NCBI GenBank assembly: GCA_937884755.1
Contig: CAKZYJ010000524.1
Coordinates: 1 to 42,550 of the forward strand
Source: an uncultured Flammeovirgaceae bacterium
GTDB lineage: Bacteria > Bacteroidota > Bacteroidia > Cytophagales > Cyclobacteriaceae
DNA length: 42,550 bases
Direction: 5' to 3'
Each line of letters opens with the position of its first letter. Positions within the stretch are counted from its first letter, which is position 1. The position numbers and the translations under genes are program-made. Under the pieces are notes generated by a model. It was not told the DNA's origin and searched no databases. It saw only the letters and a list, made by a program, of their open reading frames with translations. This document shows positions 8,529-17,812 of this stretch, piece after piece.

Positions 8529-9977
8529 ATGAAAAAGTTTGTTTCGGATAGCGTATTTATTACGGTAGGCGGACTGGTAAACCGAGTGAAAGGAATTTTC
8601 TTTATTCCTCTCATTATCGCTTACATTGGGCTAGAAGGCTACGGTGCATATACTCAAATCATTATTACGGTATTGTTACTCAAAGCAATATTCTCACTAG
8701 AGTTGGGAAGTGGTTTTCAACGTTTCATACCTTCAGAAAAGATACCTGTTTTACGATCAATGCACCTTGGCTCGGTTTTATACCCTAGTCTTTTGCTAGG
8801 CGTATTAGGTTCTGTATTAATGTGGTGCTGTACTGGGTGGTTAAGCCGACTATTTTTCGAGCACCAGTACCAGAATGCTCTCTCAATTGCATCTCCCTTG
8901 CTCTTAAGTGGGGTTCTTTATACTAACTGCAGTAAGTTTTTGCTAGCCGAAAAACGTTTTAAGAGTTATACAGTACTTACTTTCTTCTATGATTTAGTTC
9001 CCTACTTGGGTTTCATTGGAGGAATCATGCTGTATCGTACAGTATATCATGGCATGTTGGCGTACTTAGTATTGGATACAGTTATGGTATCTATCATTCT
9101 AGCTACCATTCTTTATCGTCTTCCTCTAATTCGCTTTTCTCTAAAAATTTTTAAACAATATCTGCGCTACACCTATGCCCTATCACTCAGTTCTATTGAA
9201 GGAGGCCTATTAGATAAGGTAGATCGCTACTTTGTTGGTTTTTTCTTAGGAGTAGAAAGTTTGGGTATTTATAACGCTGTCTACAAAATATGCTCGGTGA
9301 GCGATTTTATCACTACTCCTATTAAAAAACAAGCACTAAGTTACTTATCGGGAGCGTGGGATAAGGGATACGAGCAGGCATCACGACAGGTAATCCAACA
9401 ATCTCTCCTGATATTTGCGATGATCAGTATTGCCCTTATTAGCTTTTTAACTATTAATATAGACAGTATCTTTGAGATTCTACTCCAAGAGGAAGTTAGG
9501 GACTTACCCCTGTCTTGGATTGTACTATTTATCGGATTAGGGGTCACTGCCTACGCTAGTAAACGCTTTTACGCACTGCTGATCTATCTTGGGCAGCGCA
9601 CACTAGACGAGTTGCGCTACCAGACCATTGGTTTAGTTATAAATGGAGTTTTAAACTTGTTACTCATTCCTTCTCTTGGGCTATTGGGCGCAGCTATTGC
9701 TACATTTATTAGCTACGTACTCATTATAATACTTGTGCAAACCCGTTACCGACTAAGGCTAGAGCCTGCATTCTGGGGTCATATAGGCGCATTTACGCTT
9801 ATGGCGGTTGGTACCATGTTAATCTGTCATTATGCCTTTTCAGGAACAACCATCTGGTGGCTAGGCATTAATGGAATATTATCCCTATCTACTTATTTTA
9901 GTTTAGTTGTACTATTAAAAAGAGGGTTGTTAAATGATATTCGGCAGCAGGTGCAGGAGTTTCGGAAACTAGCATAA
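8529..9977 (+). CDS. Wzx-type lipid-linked oligosaccharide flippase
   Basis: The ATG lies 14 bases after the Wzc-type gene. The 482-residue protein is almost entirely hydrophobic, with about 12-14 membrane helices and short charged loops, typical of the polysaccharide-specific transporter branch of the MATE/MOP superfamily. The N-terminus (SDSVFITVGGLVNRVKGIFF, then IGLEGYGAY) matches the usual start of these flippases, and LGIYNAVYKI near residue 240 matches the middle repeat. It would turn undecaprenyl-linked repeat units to the periplasmic face, where the Wzy-like protein encoded two genes downstream polymerises them. Confidence 0.9.
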   Translation: MKKFVSDSVFITVGGLVNRVKGIFFIPLIIAYIGLEGYGAYTQIIITVLLLKAIFSLELGSGFQRFIPSEKIPVLRSMHLGSVLYPSLLLGVLGSVLMWCCTGWLSRLFFEHQYQNALSIASPLLLSGVLYTNCSKFLLAEKRFKSYTVLTFFYDLVPYLGFIGGIMLYRTVYHGMLAYLVLDTVMVSIILATILYRLPLIRFSLKIFKQYLRYTYALSLSSIEGGLLDKVDRYFVGFFLGVESLGIYNAVYKICSVSDFITTPIKKQALSYLSGAWDKGYEQASRQVIQQSLLIFAMISIALISFLTINIDSIFEILLQEEVRDLPLSWIVLFIGLGVTAYASKRFYALLIYLGQRTLDELRYQTIGLVINGVLNLLLIPSLGLLGAAIATFISYVLIIILVQTRYRLRLEPAFWGHIGAFTLMAVGTMLICHYAFSGTTIWWLGINGILSLSTYFSLVVLLKRGLLNDIRQQVQEFRKLA

Positions 9978-10007
9978 AGCTGTTAAAAATCTAGAGAGAT
10001 TTAATGT

Positions 10008-11147
10008 ATGCGACTACTTTATATAAGCTATTCTAAAATACCATCTCGTTTTGCTAATAGTATACAAGTAATGCGGATGTGTCATGCTTTTGCGCAGTAT
10101 GGCTGGTCGGTGACTCTATTCTGCCTTCGTGGAACTGAAAAAACGAACGTTAATTCATACTACGGACTACCAAATTCTTCGGTAAGATTAGTGCCTATCC
10201 GGATGCCTCGAGTAAAAGTGATTTCACGATTTCTGTACGGAGTCCGAGTATTATGGATGATCAAACAAAGCCGCTGGCATGGTATTATTTATGGACGCGA
10301 CTTTTATTCACTAGCACTTATCGTTAAAACAAAGCTTATCCAGCAGCCTATTTACTTAGAGGTTCATCAGCCTCCTTCAAACGGGTTAGAAGATTATTTA
10401 CAAAAGCTAATTTTTCGCAGCCCATACTTTAAAGGACTTGTAACTATCTCATCCTCCTTACAAAAGGAGTATCAACGACGCTACGGAAAACTACTTGCTG
10501 GCCGTGTTAGTGTGGCTCATGACGCTGCCACTCCCTTAGAAAATATATCTGCATACTTACCAGCCTCTAAGGTACCTCGGATAGGTTATACTGGTAGTCT
10601 TCAGCCGGGAAAAGGCGTAGAACTCATTGTTGAAATTGCGAAGCTATTACCCAACATTGAGTTTCACGTGGTAGGAGGGAATAAAGAACAAGTAAGTTAT
10701 TGGCGCACCCAATGCCCAGCTTCCGTACTTTTTCACGGTTATCAACTCCCTCGAAAGATAGCTAGTTATATAGCTAGTTTTGATGTGGTACTTGCTCCGT
10801 ACCTACCTCACGTAAAAGTAGGTCAAAAAAAAGTGGATATTGCCCGATGGATGTCACCTTTAAAATTATTCGAGTATATGTCGGCCGACAAACCGATTAT
10901 TGCCAGCAACTTGCCCGTGTTACGGGAGGTTTTGCATCATGAGCAAAATGCTATATTGGTCAACTCGACTTCACCAATAGACTGGAAGGAGGCTATTCAA
11001 CGTTTACTAAAAGACGACACGCTATGCCAGCGCTTAGGTCAAAGAGCTCAACAAGATTTCTACGAGAAATATACCTGGGAGAAACGGGCTGAACAGATAA
11101 GTAAGCTATTTAGCGTCTCAAGTACCCAAACCGCTCCAGTATCGTGA
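10008..11147 (+). CDS. GT4-family glycosyltransferase
   Basis: This is a 379-residue GT-B fold enzyme. The N-terminal domain begins RLLYISYSKIPSRFANSIQ, the acceptor-side start seen in family 4. The C-terminal donor domain shows RIGYTGSLQPGKGVEL (about 191-205) and SPLKLFEYMSADKPIIASNLP (Glu289), the sugar-nucleotide binding region. It would add a sugar to the lipid-linked EPS repeat unit in the cytoplasm; donor and linkage cannot be predicted. Its stop overlaps the GTG of the next gene (GTGA), which implies translational coupling. Confidence 0.88.
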   Translation: MRLLYISYSKIPSRFANSIQVMRMCHAFAQYGWSVTLFCLRGTEKTNVNSYYGLPNSSVRLVPIRMPRVKVISRFLYGVRVLWMIKQSRWHGIIYGRDFYSLALIVKTKLIQQPIYLEVHQPPSNGLEDYLQKLIFRSPYFKGLVTISSSLQKEYQRRYGKLLAGRVSVAHDAATPLENISAYLPASKVPRIGYTGSLQPGKGVELIVEIAKLLPNIEFHVVGGNKEQVSYWRTQCPASVLFHGYQLPRKIASYIASFDVVLAPYLPHVKVGQKKVDIARWMSPLKLFEYMSADKPIIASNLPVLREVLHHEQNAILVNSTSPIDWKEAIQRLLKDDTLCQRLGQRAQQDFYEKYTWEKRAEQISKLFSVSSTQTAPVS

Positions 11148-12556
11148 CTTATTTTTTGTTCATATTACTCTTCATTACTGTTATACTGGCGGGGTTATTA
11201 TTGATTCAGCGCAAGCAGGCCATATTCTTCGCTGCCATAGCTTGCGTATTTACCCCAGTAGACTACGTCAACCGATTTTTCTTCACGGTGCCTAGTGCTA
11301 TCCGTTGGCTCCCCTTCGTGGCAATTGTTGCCTTGGCAGTGGTTACTGCACTACTAAAATACGATCGCCCTCTGAAGATTCCGCCAGGGATCATCGTCAT
11401 CTATTTGTTCATTTTAGGGGTATCGGGAATTTCTCTACTTATGAATGGTAGCTCTGTACTGTCTATGCTAGTAGCCCAGCGCGGATATATATTGATTTTT
11501 TCTTTCTTGGTTTTACTCAAAAATGTATACGGCACTTATACCAAAGAAGACCTCTATCGATTGATGGCCTGGATCGGGATCGTTCATTTTCCTATCGCCA
11601 TTTTCCAACGAATTGTCTTTGTAAGCTTGTTAAAAATAGAATCGGGAGACATGGTTTCTGGTTTACTACCCGTAGACGGATTTTATTTATTTTTCCAGTG
11701 TATTTGTGTACTTATTACACTCGTTTACTGGCTACGGGGGCAGCGAATTATTCCTCAGTTATCTTCCGAATTAACCCTACTTTTACTACTCGGATCAGTA
11801 GCGGTGGGAGCTAACAAAGCAGGAATTATTATGGTGTTTGCCACATTTGGTTTTGTACTGGTCCGTTCCGAATTGCCGTTGGTAATACGACACATGCGTA
11901 AGATTGTAGTGGCTGGAATAGCCGTCGCTTTAGCCTTTGTAGCTTTCACTTTCGTATATGATCAGGAGTTTGCTGATAACGAACAAAGTTCTTACACCTC
12001 CTTACTGACTGATCCGGCTTTTTTCATCCGCTACAATTTTGCCGGAAGCAGTGAGCGCTCACAGTTTACTCCTTCGGGGCGACTCAAGCGAGGCGCAGCT
12101 ATTACGTTTAGCTGGAAGCATATTCGACCGAAGCTTCGGCATACGTTGCTAGGATTAGGCCCGGGAGCTACCGCGGAAAGTAATCTTGCTGGCGCTGGAG
12201 GAAGCCTAGCCAATCGCTACCCAAACTATTATATAAACCGAGTAGCGCTAGCTATGTATTTAGGTGATTTAGGAATTATTGGTTTACTGCTACACATAGC
12301 ATTCTTACTGTACTTACTCAGATGTTCTCCTCTCGATGTGAAGGAAGAGAGTATTAAAAGAACAGATTACAAAATGCGGGAAGGATTTGTCTTCTTAGCT
12401 CTGATTTTCTACAGCTACGAGAACCTTTATTTTGAACCAATCTTCGCTCTGCTCATTGCTATAATGGCTTATCCTTACGCCCAGAAACAATCTTCGAAAA
12501 CAACTATCACTACCGTAGTCAATCACCAGCAACCTACACCGAGTGAAGCATTTTAG
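11144..12556 (+). CDS. Wzy-like O-antigen/EPS polymerase
   Basis: The start is the GTG in a GTGA overlap with the upstream glycosyltransferase. The 470-residue protein has about ten to twelve membrane helices and one large periplasmic loop (about residues 270-365) containing RLKRGAAITFSWK and LGLGPGATAES, then YLGDLGIIGLLLHI. This matches the O-antigen ligase/polymerase family, in which Arg/Gly-rich loop residues act in chain transfer. Lying between glycosyltransferases and after a Wzx, the role as polymerase is more likely than ligase. The weak sequence conservation of Wzy proteins limits certainty. Confidence 0.8.
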   Translation: MTYFLFILLFITVILAGLLLIQRKQAIFFAAIACVFTPVDYVNRFFFTVPSAIRWLPFVAIVALAVVTALLKYDRPLKIPPGIIVIYLFILGVSGISLLMNGSSVLSMLVAQRGYILIFSFLVLLKNVYGTYTKEDLYRLMAWIGIVHFPIAIFQRIVFVSLLKIESGDMVSGLLPVDGFYLFFQCICVLITLVYWLRGQRIIPQLSSELTLLLLLGSVAVGANKAGIIMVFATFGFVLVRSELPLVIRHMRKIVVAGIAVALAFVAFTFVYDQEFADNEQSSYTSLLTDPAFFIRYNFAGSSERSQFTPSGRLKRGAAITFSWKHIRPKLRHTLLGLGPGATAESNLAGAGGSLANRYPNYYINRVALAMYLGDLGIIGLLLHIAFLLYLLRCSPLDVKEESIKRTDYKMREGFVFLALIFYSYENLYFEPIFALLIAIMAYPYAQKQSSKTTITTVVNHQQPTPSEAF

Positions 12557-13673
12557 TCAATCAGAAAAAAGTACCCTTCGGGTATGTATTATTAGTCGTC
12601 CTAAGCAGAAAATTGTAAATCCGTTTCATCTCTGGCACCGAAATGTAGAGGTCCTTTTAGCTTATCGTCGCATTTTAAGCAGTCACTACAACCTTTCACT
12701 AACCTTTACTAGTACTTTGCCCCAAGAAACTAACTACGATATCATTATCGTCTTTTCTCGGTTCACGGCAGGTATCACTAAGCAAAACAGAATCGCTATA
12801 TTAAAAAAATTACGTCCTCAGTGTCATCGGTTACTATGGTTTAGTGAACGAGATAGTGCTGGCTCTACCGAATTCGAGGTACTCCCCTACGTAGACCGCT
12901 ACCTGATGCGGCACAAATACCGTGATTTACAAGACTACTCTCAGACCTATTATTTCAATCGAAAGTATACCGATTATCTGGCTAAGAAAACCAACATATC
13001 TCACGAATCATTTCTAGCCAATGAACTGCTATCCAGTTATGAGGATCACATTCACAAAATAGGTTTGTGGTGGAATCTCGCTTATACTATTCTCGGATCA
13101 ATTCCTCGCTGGAAGCGTTGGATGTCAGTATATCTTTTGAACAATACTCCCCGTTTTCCTTCTAAAGCTTCCGAGCTAGTTAAAGATATGGATCTGCATG
13201 CGCTCTTTGTTATTAAAGACCAACGAGGCGTAATCAACGCCCAACGGGACTTAGCTTTGGGAAAATTGCAAAAACTACAGCAAGACTATACGATTACTCC
13301 CATACATCGTAGGGTAAGTAAGCGAGAGTACTATGCCTATATGAAAAGATCTCGTTGTGTATTTAGCCCTTTCGGTTGGGGGGAAATAAACTATCGAGAT
13401 TTTGAAGGTTTTCTTTTGCAAGCCTGCCTATTGAAGCCGGACATGAGTGATATTGATACCTGGCCACTATTGTACGAAGAAAATCAAACCTACGTGCCGT
13501 TAGCTTGGGATTTAACCGATTTAGAGGAAAAACTTGGTCAAACATTAGACAACGAAACACTTCGCCAACGTATTACTGATAACGCTTATCAACGTTACAC
13601 CTCATTGTGGCAAGATTCGGGCATTGCTGCTTTGTTGGAGCGGTTCAATACTATAATTAGAACATCTTTATGA
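12543..13673 (+). CDS. Exostosin-like/GT-B glycosyltransferase
   Basis: The start is GTG at 12543, overlapping the polymerase gene by 14 bases; no internal Met would keep the first strand. The N-terminal half (LRVCIISRPKQK, then YDIIIVFSRF) looks like a Rossmann-type domain. The C-terminal half holds SPFGWGEINYRDFEGFLLQA and LLKPDMSDIDTWP (about residues 274-308). That is a pattern seen in the donor-binding half of exostosin-like glycosyltransferases, where the Glu of RDFEG contacts the nucleotide sugar. It would act on the EPS repeat unit. Its stop overlaps the next start (ATGA). The family is less certain than for the GT4 genes. Confidence 0.7.
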   Translation: MKHFSQSEKSTLRVCIISRPKQKIVNPFHLWHRNVEVLLAYRRILSSHYNLSLTFTSTLPQETNYDIIIVFSRFTAGITKQNRIAILKKLRPQCHRLLWFSERDSAGSTEFEVLPYVDRYLMRHKYRDLQDYSQTYYFNRKYTDYLAKKTNISHESFLANELLSSYEDHIHKIGLWWNLAYTILGSIPRWKRWMSVYLLNNTPRFPSKASELVKDMDLHALFVIKDQRGVINAQRDLALGKLQKLQQDYTITPIHRRVSKREYYAYMKRSRCVFSPFGWGEINYRDFEGFLLQACLLKPDMSDIDTWPLLYEENQTYVPLAWDLTDLEEKLGQTLDNETLRQRITDNAYQRYTSLWQDSGIAALLERFNTIIRTSL

Positions 13674-14605
13674 AACACCCTTACCTAAATCAGGTGAGCT
13701 TTGCCGTGGGAACCGGGCGCTGCGGCACAAAGTTTCTGTACCAATTGTTTCAGAAAGAGGCTAATGTTGCCTCCCATCATGAACGTCACCCATTAAGCGA
13801 TACTTTCGAGAGATACTGCCATTGGAATCAGCTCCCGGTTGACTCCGCCGGTTTTCTCACCCAAAAAGAAGAAGGAATTAAACAAGATTTATCACAGCAC
13901 ACCCATTCTTTTGAAGCAAGTGCCTATTTATCATTAAGCCTAATTTCCTTGTATCAGAAATTCGACGCAAAATTTATCTTCCTGGTAAGAAGCCCTCACA
14001 AGGTAGTGAACTCTTATCTGCAAAAGCAGTGGTATGAGCACTCTGTCTGCCGTAGAGATAAGAATTTAGCCGCTGGATTTCAACCGGGTACTCGAGAACC
14101 TCACCACAGCTTCAGTAGATTGGTTCCCCGCGGAGAAGAAGCAGAAAAGTGGACTAGCTACACCCAAGTAGGAAAGATAGCTTGGTTTTGGCGAGTTGTT
14201 AATGAATCTATCCTTCAGCAATTTGCCAAACTACCCGAAGAGCAATACCGAATCATTCGGATTGAAGATTTTGACTTTCGTAAGTATCAGGAGGTGTGTC
14301 ATTTTCTGGCGTATTCGCCCACCTTATCGGCTAAAGATTTTGAGAACCTCACTTCTACTAAACCTAATCGGCTGTATAGCCGCCGAACCGTAGCTGATTG
14401 GTCAGAAAAAGCTTGTCAGGAGTTTGAAAATGAGGTAGCTAGCTTGAGCGAGCGGTGGAATTATCCGTGGCAAACTGCCCAGTTAATCACTAAGGAAGCT
14501 TCTCGTGAAGTTAAGCAGCCTCCTGTCTGGAAAGTTAAATACCAGCAGCTTAGAAAAGAGCTTCAGCTTCGGAAAAAACTAATCCAATTTTTAGAACGTC
14601 ATTGA
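13670..14605 (+). CDS. PAPS-dependent sulfotransferase (EPS modification)
   Basis: The 311-residue protein carries both cofactor motifs of the sulfotransferase fold. The 5'-phosphosulfate loop is GTGRCGTKFL (residues 14-23), and the 3'-phosphate site is FIFLVRSPHKVVNSYL with Arg107 and Ser115. Such enzymes move sulfate from PAPS to a hydroxyl, here most likely on a sugar of the exopolysaccharide. It is joined to the previous glycosyltransferase by an ATGA overlap and is the last plus-strand gene of the first EPS block. The C-terminal 30 residues are Lys/Arg/Gln-rich, possibly a coiled coil. PAPS-making genes are not in the window. Confidence 0.85.
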   Translation: MKHPYLNQVSFAVGTGRCGTKFLYQLFQKEANVASHHERHPLSDTFERYCHWNQLPVDSAGFLTQKEEGIKQDLSQHTHSFEASAYLSLSLISLYQKFDAKFIFLVRSPHKVVNSYLQKQWYEHSVCRRDKNLAAGFQPGTREPHHSFSRLVPRGEEAEKWTSYTQVGKIAWFWRVVNESILQQFAKLPEEQYRIIRIEDFDFRKYQEVCHFLAYSPTLSAKDFENLTSTKPNRLYSRRTVADWSEKACQEFENEVASLSERWNYPWQTAQLITKEASREVKQPPVWKVKYQQLRKELQLRKKLIQFLERH

Positions 14606-14628
14606 TTAAACTGAGTAGTATCCAGATG

Positions 14629-15750
14629 CTAAGCATTTATAGTCGGAGATTCGTATAGTTGGAAATACTGCTCAGCAACTGTTTGAGCACCATATTGGTT
14701 GCTTACCTATCGCCGTGCCAAAGCTGCCATCTCTTGCATTTCCTCAGGGTGGAACCACACCCACTGAAACTTTTCAGCGAGGTCTTCCGACGATCTATTC
14801 TTAAAAAAAAGCATTTCTTGTTCGGTAAACACAGTAGTATTTTCTGGGATATCACTTCCGATAATTGGCGTACCGGTACTGGCTACTTCCAGTAGCATGA
14901 GCGACATGCCTTCGTTTTCAGAAGGGAAGATAAAATATTTAGCTTTTTTAACTAATGACATCAGTACCGACTTACTAGCTATGTATCCTACGAAAACCAC
15001 ATCAAGTCCCTGCGCCAGGGTTTTCAATTGTTTACTGTATTCGGGCATGTGGGAGTATTGACCGACAATCACTACCGTCCCAATATAGTTAATTCGTTGT
15101 AAGGCTTGGAGCAACGTATGACATCCTTTGGTAGCCATAATTCGGCGCGCTGAAAAGAGAACATAACCTCCTTTCACTCCGTGTGCCTCCAAAAGCTTGT
15201 CGGCAGCCGTATCGTCATATTCTGTATCTACATCTACAAAGTTGGGAATGAAATGGACGGGTCTGCCGTAGCGGCGTTGGTAATATTCAGTCAGTGGTTT
15301 TGAAACAGCCGTAAGCGTGGCACCCGAATAAACAAACCACCTTTCCATAAATTTGAAGTACTGCTTACCAATTTTTCCCCACTTATCGCGGCGATAGGGG
15401 GCTTCTTGTGAAGTAGCTAGCACTCTAGCCTTTAATCTTAGAAAAGGAATAAAAAACGCCGAATCGGTTTTATGCACATGAATTAGATCATATTGTCCAA
15501 ATAGACATAGATGAATGCAACATAAGGTGTAGTATAAAAATACTCCCAAACTTCCGAAGGGAAACTGGGGCATTTGAACTACCCGTACCCCCGGGAAATA
15601 ATCAGCAGCCATAGGGTTTTTATAACAGTAGATCGTGATGTCGCTATGTTCTCTGCCCTGTTGTACCAATAATTCGGCTACCCGGCTGGAACCTCCTTGG
15701 GAAGGATAATATTTAATGCCAAAATGGGCAATGCGTGGTCGCGTGCTCAT
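14629..15750 (-). pseudogene. GT4 glycosyltransferase split by in-frame TAG
   Basis: From the ATG at 15750 a GT4 protein runs 347 residues to a TAG at 14709-14707. It has the N-terminal GIKYYPSQGGSSR loop, SARRIMATKG (200-209), and the donor-site ENEGMSLMLLEVASTGTPI with the EX7E pair Glu280/Glu288. Beyond the TAG the same frame stays open for 25 codons to another TAG at 14631-14629, giving VSNQYGAQTVAEQYFQLYES. This is the expected final helix of GT4 enzymes (pattern Y-x-x-x-x-V-A-E-Q-Y-x-x-L-Y). So the full-length gene is cut by one amber codon. A protein lacking the last helix may be unstable or still active, since the catalytic residues remain. It starts in an ATGA overlap with the upstream minus-strand GT4 gene. 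Confidence 0.72.
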
Positions 15751-16835
15751 ACAGAAACCGTCTCAGTGTTTAGTAGTTGTAGATACTTTTTTTGAAAAGC
15801 TGAAAAAGTAAACCGTTCTTGAATGATTTGTCGGCTATTTTCGCCGTAAGCGACTCGGAGGCTAGGATTGGCAGTTAATGTTGCTAGACTACCGGCCATT
15901 CCTGGTACATCTTGGATATTATGTAAATAACCATTTTTTTCAGGTTTGACCAAATAATTATTATCCCCCACTTCGGTGGCCACGATGGGTAATCGGCAGT
16001 TCATCGCTTCCATCACAGCATTGGAAAGCCCCTCGAAGCTTGATGTACACAAATAAATGTCTGACCGACTTAGATCGGCCAGTACATTATCAGGATTAAC
16101 CAGTAATTGCACATGAGAAGTTAACCCTAAATCGATAATCATCTGCCGAATCTCCGCTTCCAACTTGCCGTAGCCAATAATCGTGTAGGTAAAATTAGTG
16201 ACCCCTATTTGGTTACGTAGATACTGCATGATACGGAGAGCCTGGTGAAACCCTTTCTGCGCTACAAAACGCCCCACGGTTACAATACGTACTGCTTCGC
16301 TCGGTTCCTTCTGAAGATTCTCCGGAATACGCTCTAGGGCATTATGAATTACGATAAATTTATCTCTATTGAAGCCCTCCTTCACCAGGTTGCTTACCCC
16401 AGCGTGACAGTTGGAAATGGAATGATCGAGCACATAATTATGCAGCCACTTCAACGCTAATTTTTTGCGCCAGGGAATTTTATCGTTACGAATGCCCCCG
16501 TAAATAGTAGGGTCCACTCCCGAAAGTCGCCCGGCAATGGTTGCCATCAGCGTGTCGCTGGGTAAGAAACAGAATAAATGCTGAAGCGAATGCTGCCGAA
16601 TGAGTTGAGTAAACTGCCCGATTTTCTGCCAAACGGCTCCCTCTAGAAAAATCGCTTGAATACCCTCCTGCTGAATTTTCTTCCAATGTTTTGGGTGTTG
16701 AGGCTGTTTATCTAGGATAATTAAAAAAGTAGGATAGTGGGCTTGCAGGGCTTGGGCTAGTAGCACGCTCTGCTTTTCCGCTCCGCCATTCGCCAATGAT
16801 CGGATCATCACGCCTATTCCCGGTACCCCTGCCAT
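15747..16835 (-). CDS. GT4-family glycosyltransferase
   Basis: This is a complete 362-residue GT-B enzyme. It shows the N-terminal RSLANGGAEKQSVLLAQAL (residues 12-30), the linker strand VTVGRFVAQKGFHQAL (185-200) and the donor-site SFEGLSNAVMEAMNCRLPIVA with the EX7E pair Glu268/Glu276. The full C-terminal helix (ERFTFSAFQKKYLQLL) is present, in contrast to the downstream GT4 gene. The two genes overlap by 4 bases (ATGA) and form a minus-strand pair convergent with the main EPS operon. It probably adds a sugar in EPS synthesis. Confidence 0.88.
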   Translation of the reverse strand: MAGVPGIGVMIRSLANGGAEKQSVLLAQALQAHYPTFLIILDKQPQHPKHWKKIQQEGIQAIFLEGAVWQKIGQFTQLIRQHSLQHLFCFLPSDTLMATIAGRLSGVDPTIYGGIRNDKIPWRKKLALKWLHNYVLDHSISNCHAGVSNLVKEGFNRDKFIVIHNALERIPENLQKEPSEAVRIVTVGRFVAQKGFHQALRIMQYLRNQIGVTNFTYTIIGYGKLEAEIRQMIIDLGLTSHVQLLVNPDNVLADLSRSDIYLCTSSFEGLSNAVMEAMNCRLPIVATEVGDNNYLVKPEKNGYLHNIQDVPGMAGSLATLTANPSLRVAYGENSRQIIQERFTFSAFQKKYLQLLNTETVSV

Positions 16836-17018
16836 ATGGTTAGTCTATAGTATTGTCTTGAGCTGAAAAATACAATACTCTTAAAGCAACTCAAAGTGGG
16901 GTTCTTACTATTTTTCGAGTCAAGCAAATTAATCCAGCATGTATAACTTTATCGTTCTCTAACCTCCTGACATTTCCTATTTTATCGTAAATTACCCGAG
17001 CAGAAAACCTACACTACC

Positions 17019-17768
17019 ATGAATGAGCAATTTGCCATACAGTCGGCTCAGTACCAATTTCCTTACCATTACTTGGTCGATATTCAGCAGCAGGAGTTCA
17101 GCAAAAACTTGGGTTGGGGACTCGATTACTATACCTATATGAACAAGGCCATTCAGTTGGTCAAGAAATACGCAACTCAGGACATTTTGGATATTGGCTG
17201 CGGCGACGGGTTTTTACTCAATAACCTTATGCGAGAGAAAGCCATGCAAAATATTGAAGCAGTAGGTATTGATATCGATGAGAAACCTATCAAATTTGCT
17301 CAAGCGTTCGCCTCTGACCTTCCTAACACCACTTTTCTTTGCGAAGATATTTTTCAGTACAACCGGCGATTCCAACTCATTTCCTGCGTAGAAACGTTAG
17401 AGCATATTCCTGACGATATTATCAGCCCGTTTGTAAAGCGCATTACCGAACTATTGCAACCCGGCGGTACCCTCATCGTTTCGGTGCCGTCAGTAAACAC
17501 TCCACTCAACAAGAAACACTTTCGCCATTACGATGCTGCGCTACTAAAGAGCTATTTTCCTGATTTAAAAGTAGTTGAAGAACACTTTGTTTCTAAAAAA
17601 AATACACGTCCTTACAAAATTATTCAGTTTCTGCTCTGCAATCGCTATATCAATCTTAATCTTCCGCCCTTCCGAAATATTTTGTTAAGTATTTACCAGC
17701 AAAATATGGTCAATGTGCAGGAGCATAATTGCGGCCATGTAATGATGGTTTTCCAAAAGCCAGCGTAA
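17019..17768 (+). CDS. Class I SAM-dependent methyltransferase
   Basis: The 249-residue protein has the SAM-binding motif I ILDIGCGDGFLL (about residues 55-66), an acidic strand-2 end VGIDIDEKPI, CVETLEHIP for motif post-II and LQPGGTLIVSVP for motif III, in the style of the UbiG/Methyltransf_11 group. It lies divergent from the GT4 pair and 44 bases before the heparinase-type gene. A role in methylating an EPS sugar or a lipid-linked intermediate is likely from context, but the substrate is not evident. Confidence 0.82.
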   Translation: MNEQFAIQSAQYQFPYHYLVDIQQQEFSKNLGWGLDYYTYMNKAIQLVKKYATQDILDIGCGDGFLLNNLMREKAMQNIEAVGIDIDEKPIKFAQAFASDLPNTTFLCEDIFQYNRRFQLISCVETLEHIPDDIISPFVKRITELLQPGGTLIVSVPSVNTPLNKKHFRHYDAALLKSYFPDLKVVEEHFVSKKNTRPYKIIQFLLCNRYINLNLPPFRNILLSIYQQNMVNVQEHNCGHVMMVFQKPA

Positions 17769-17812
17769 GCAACTAGCAGTTTTGTCATTGGTTTGAGGGA
17801 AAAGTTGACTCC

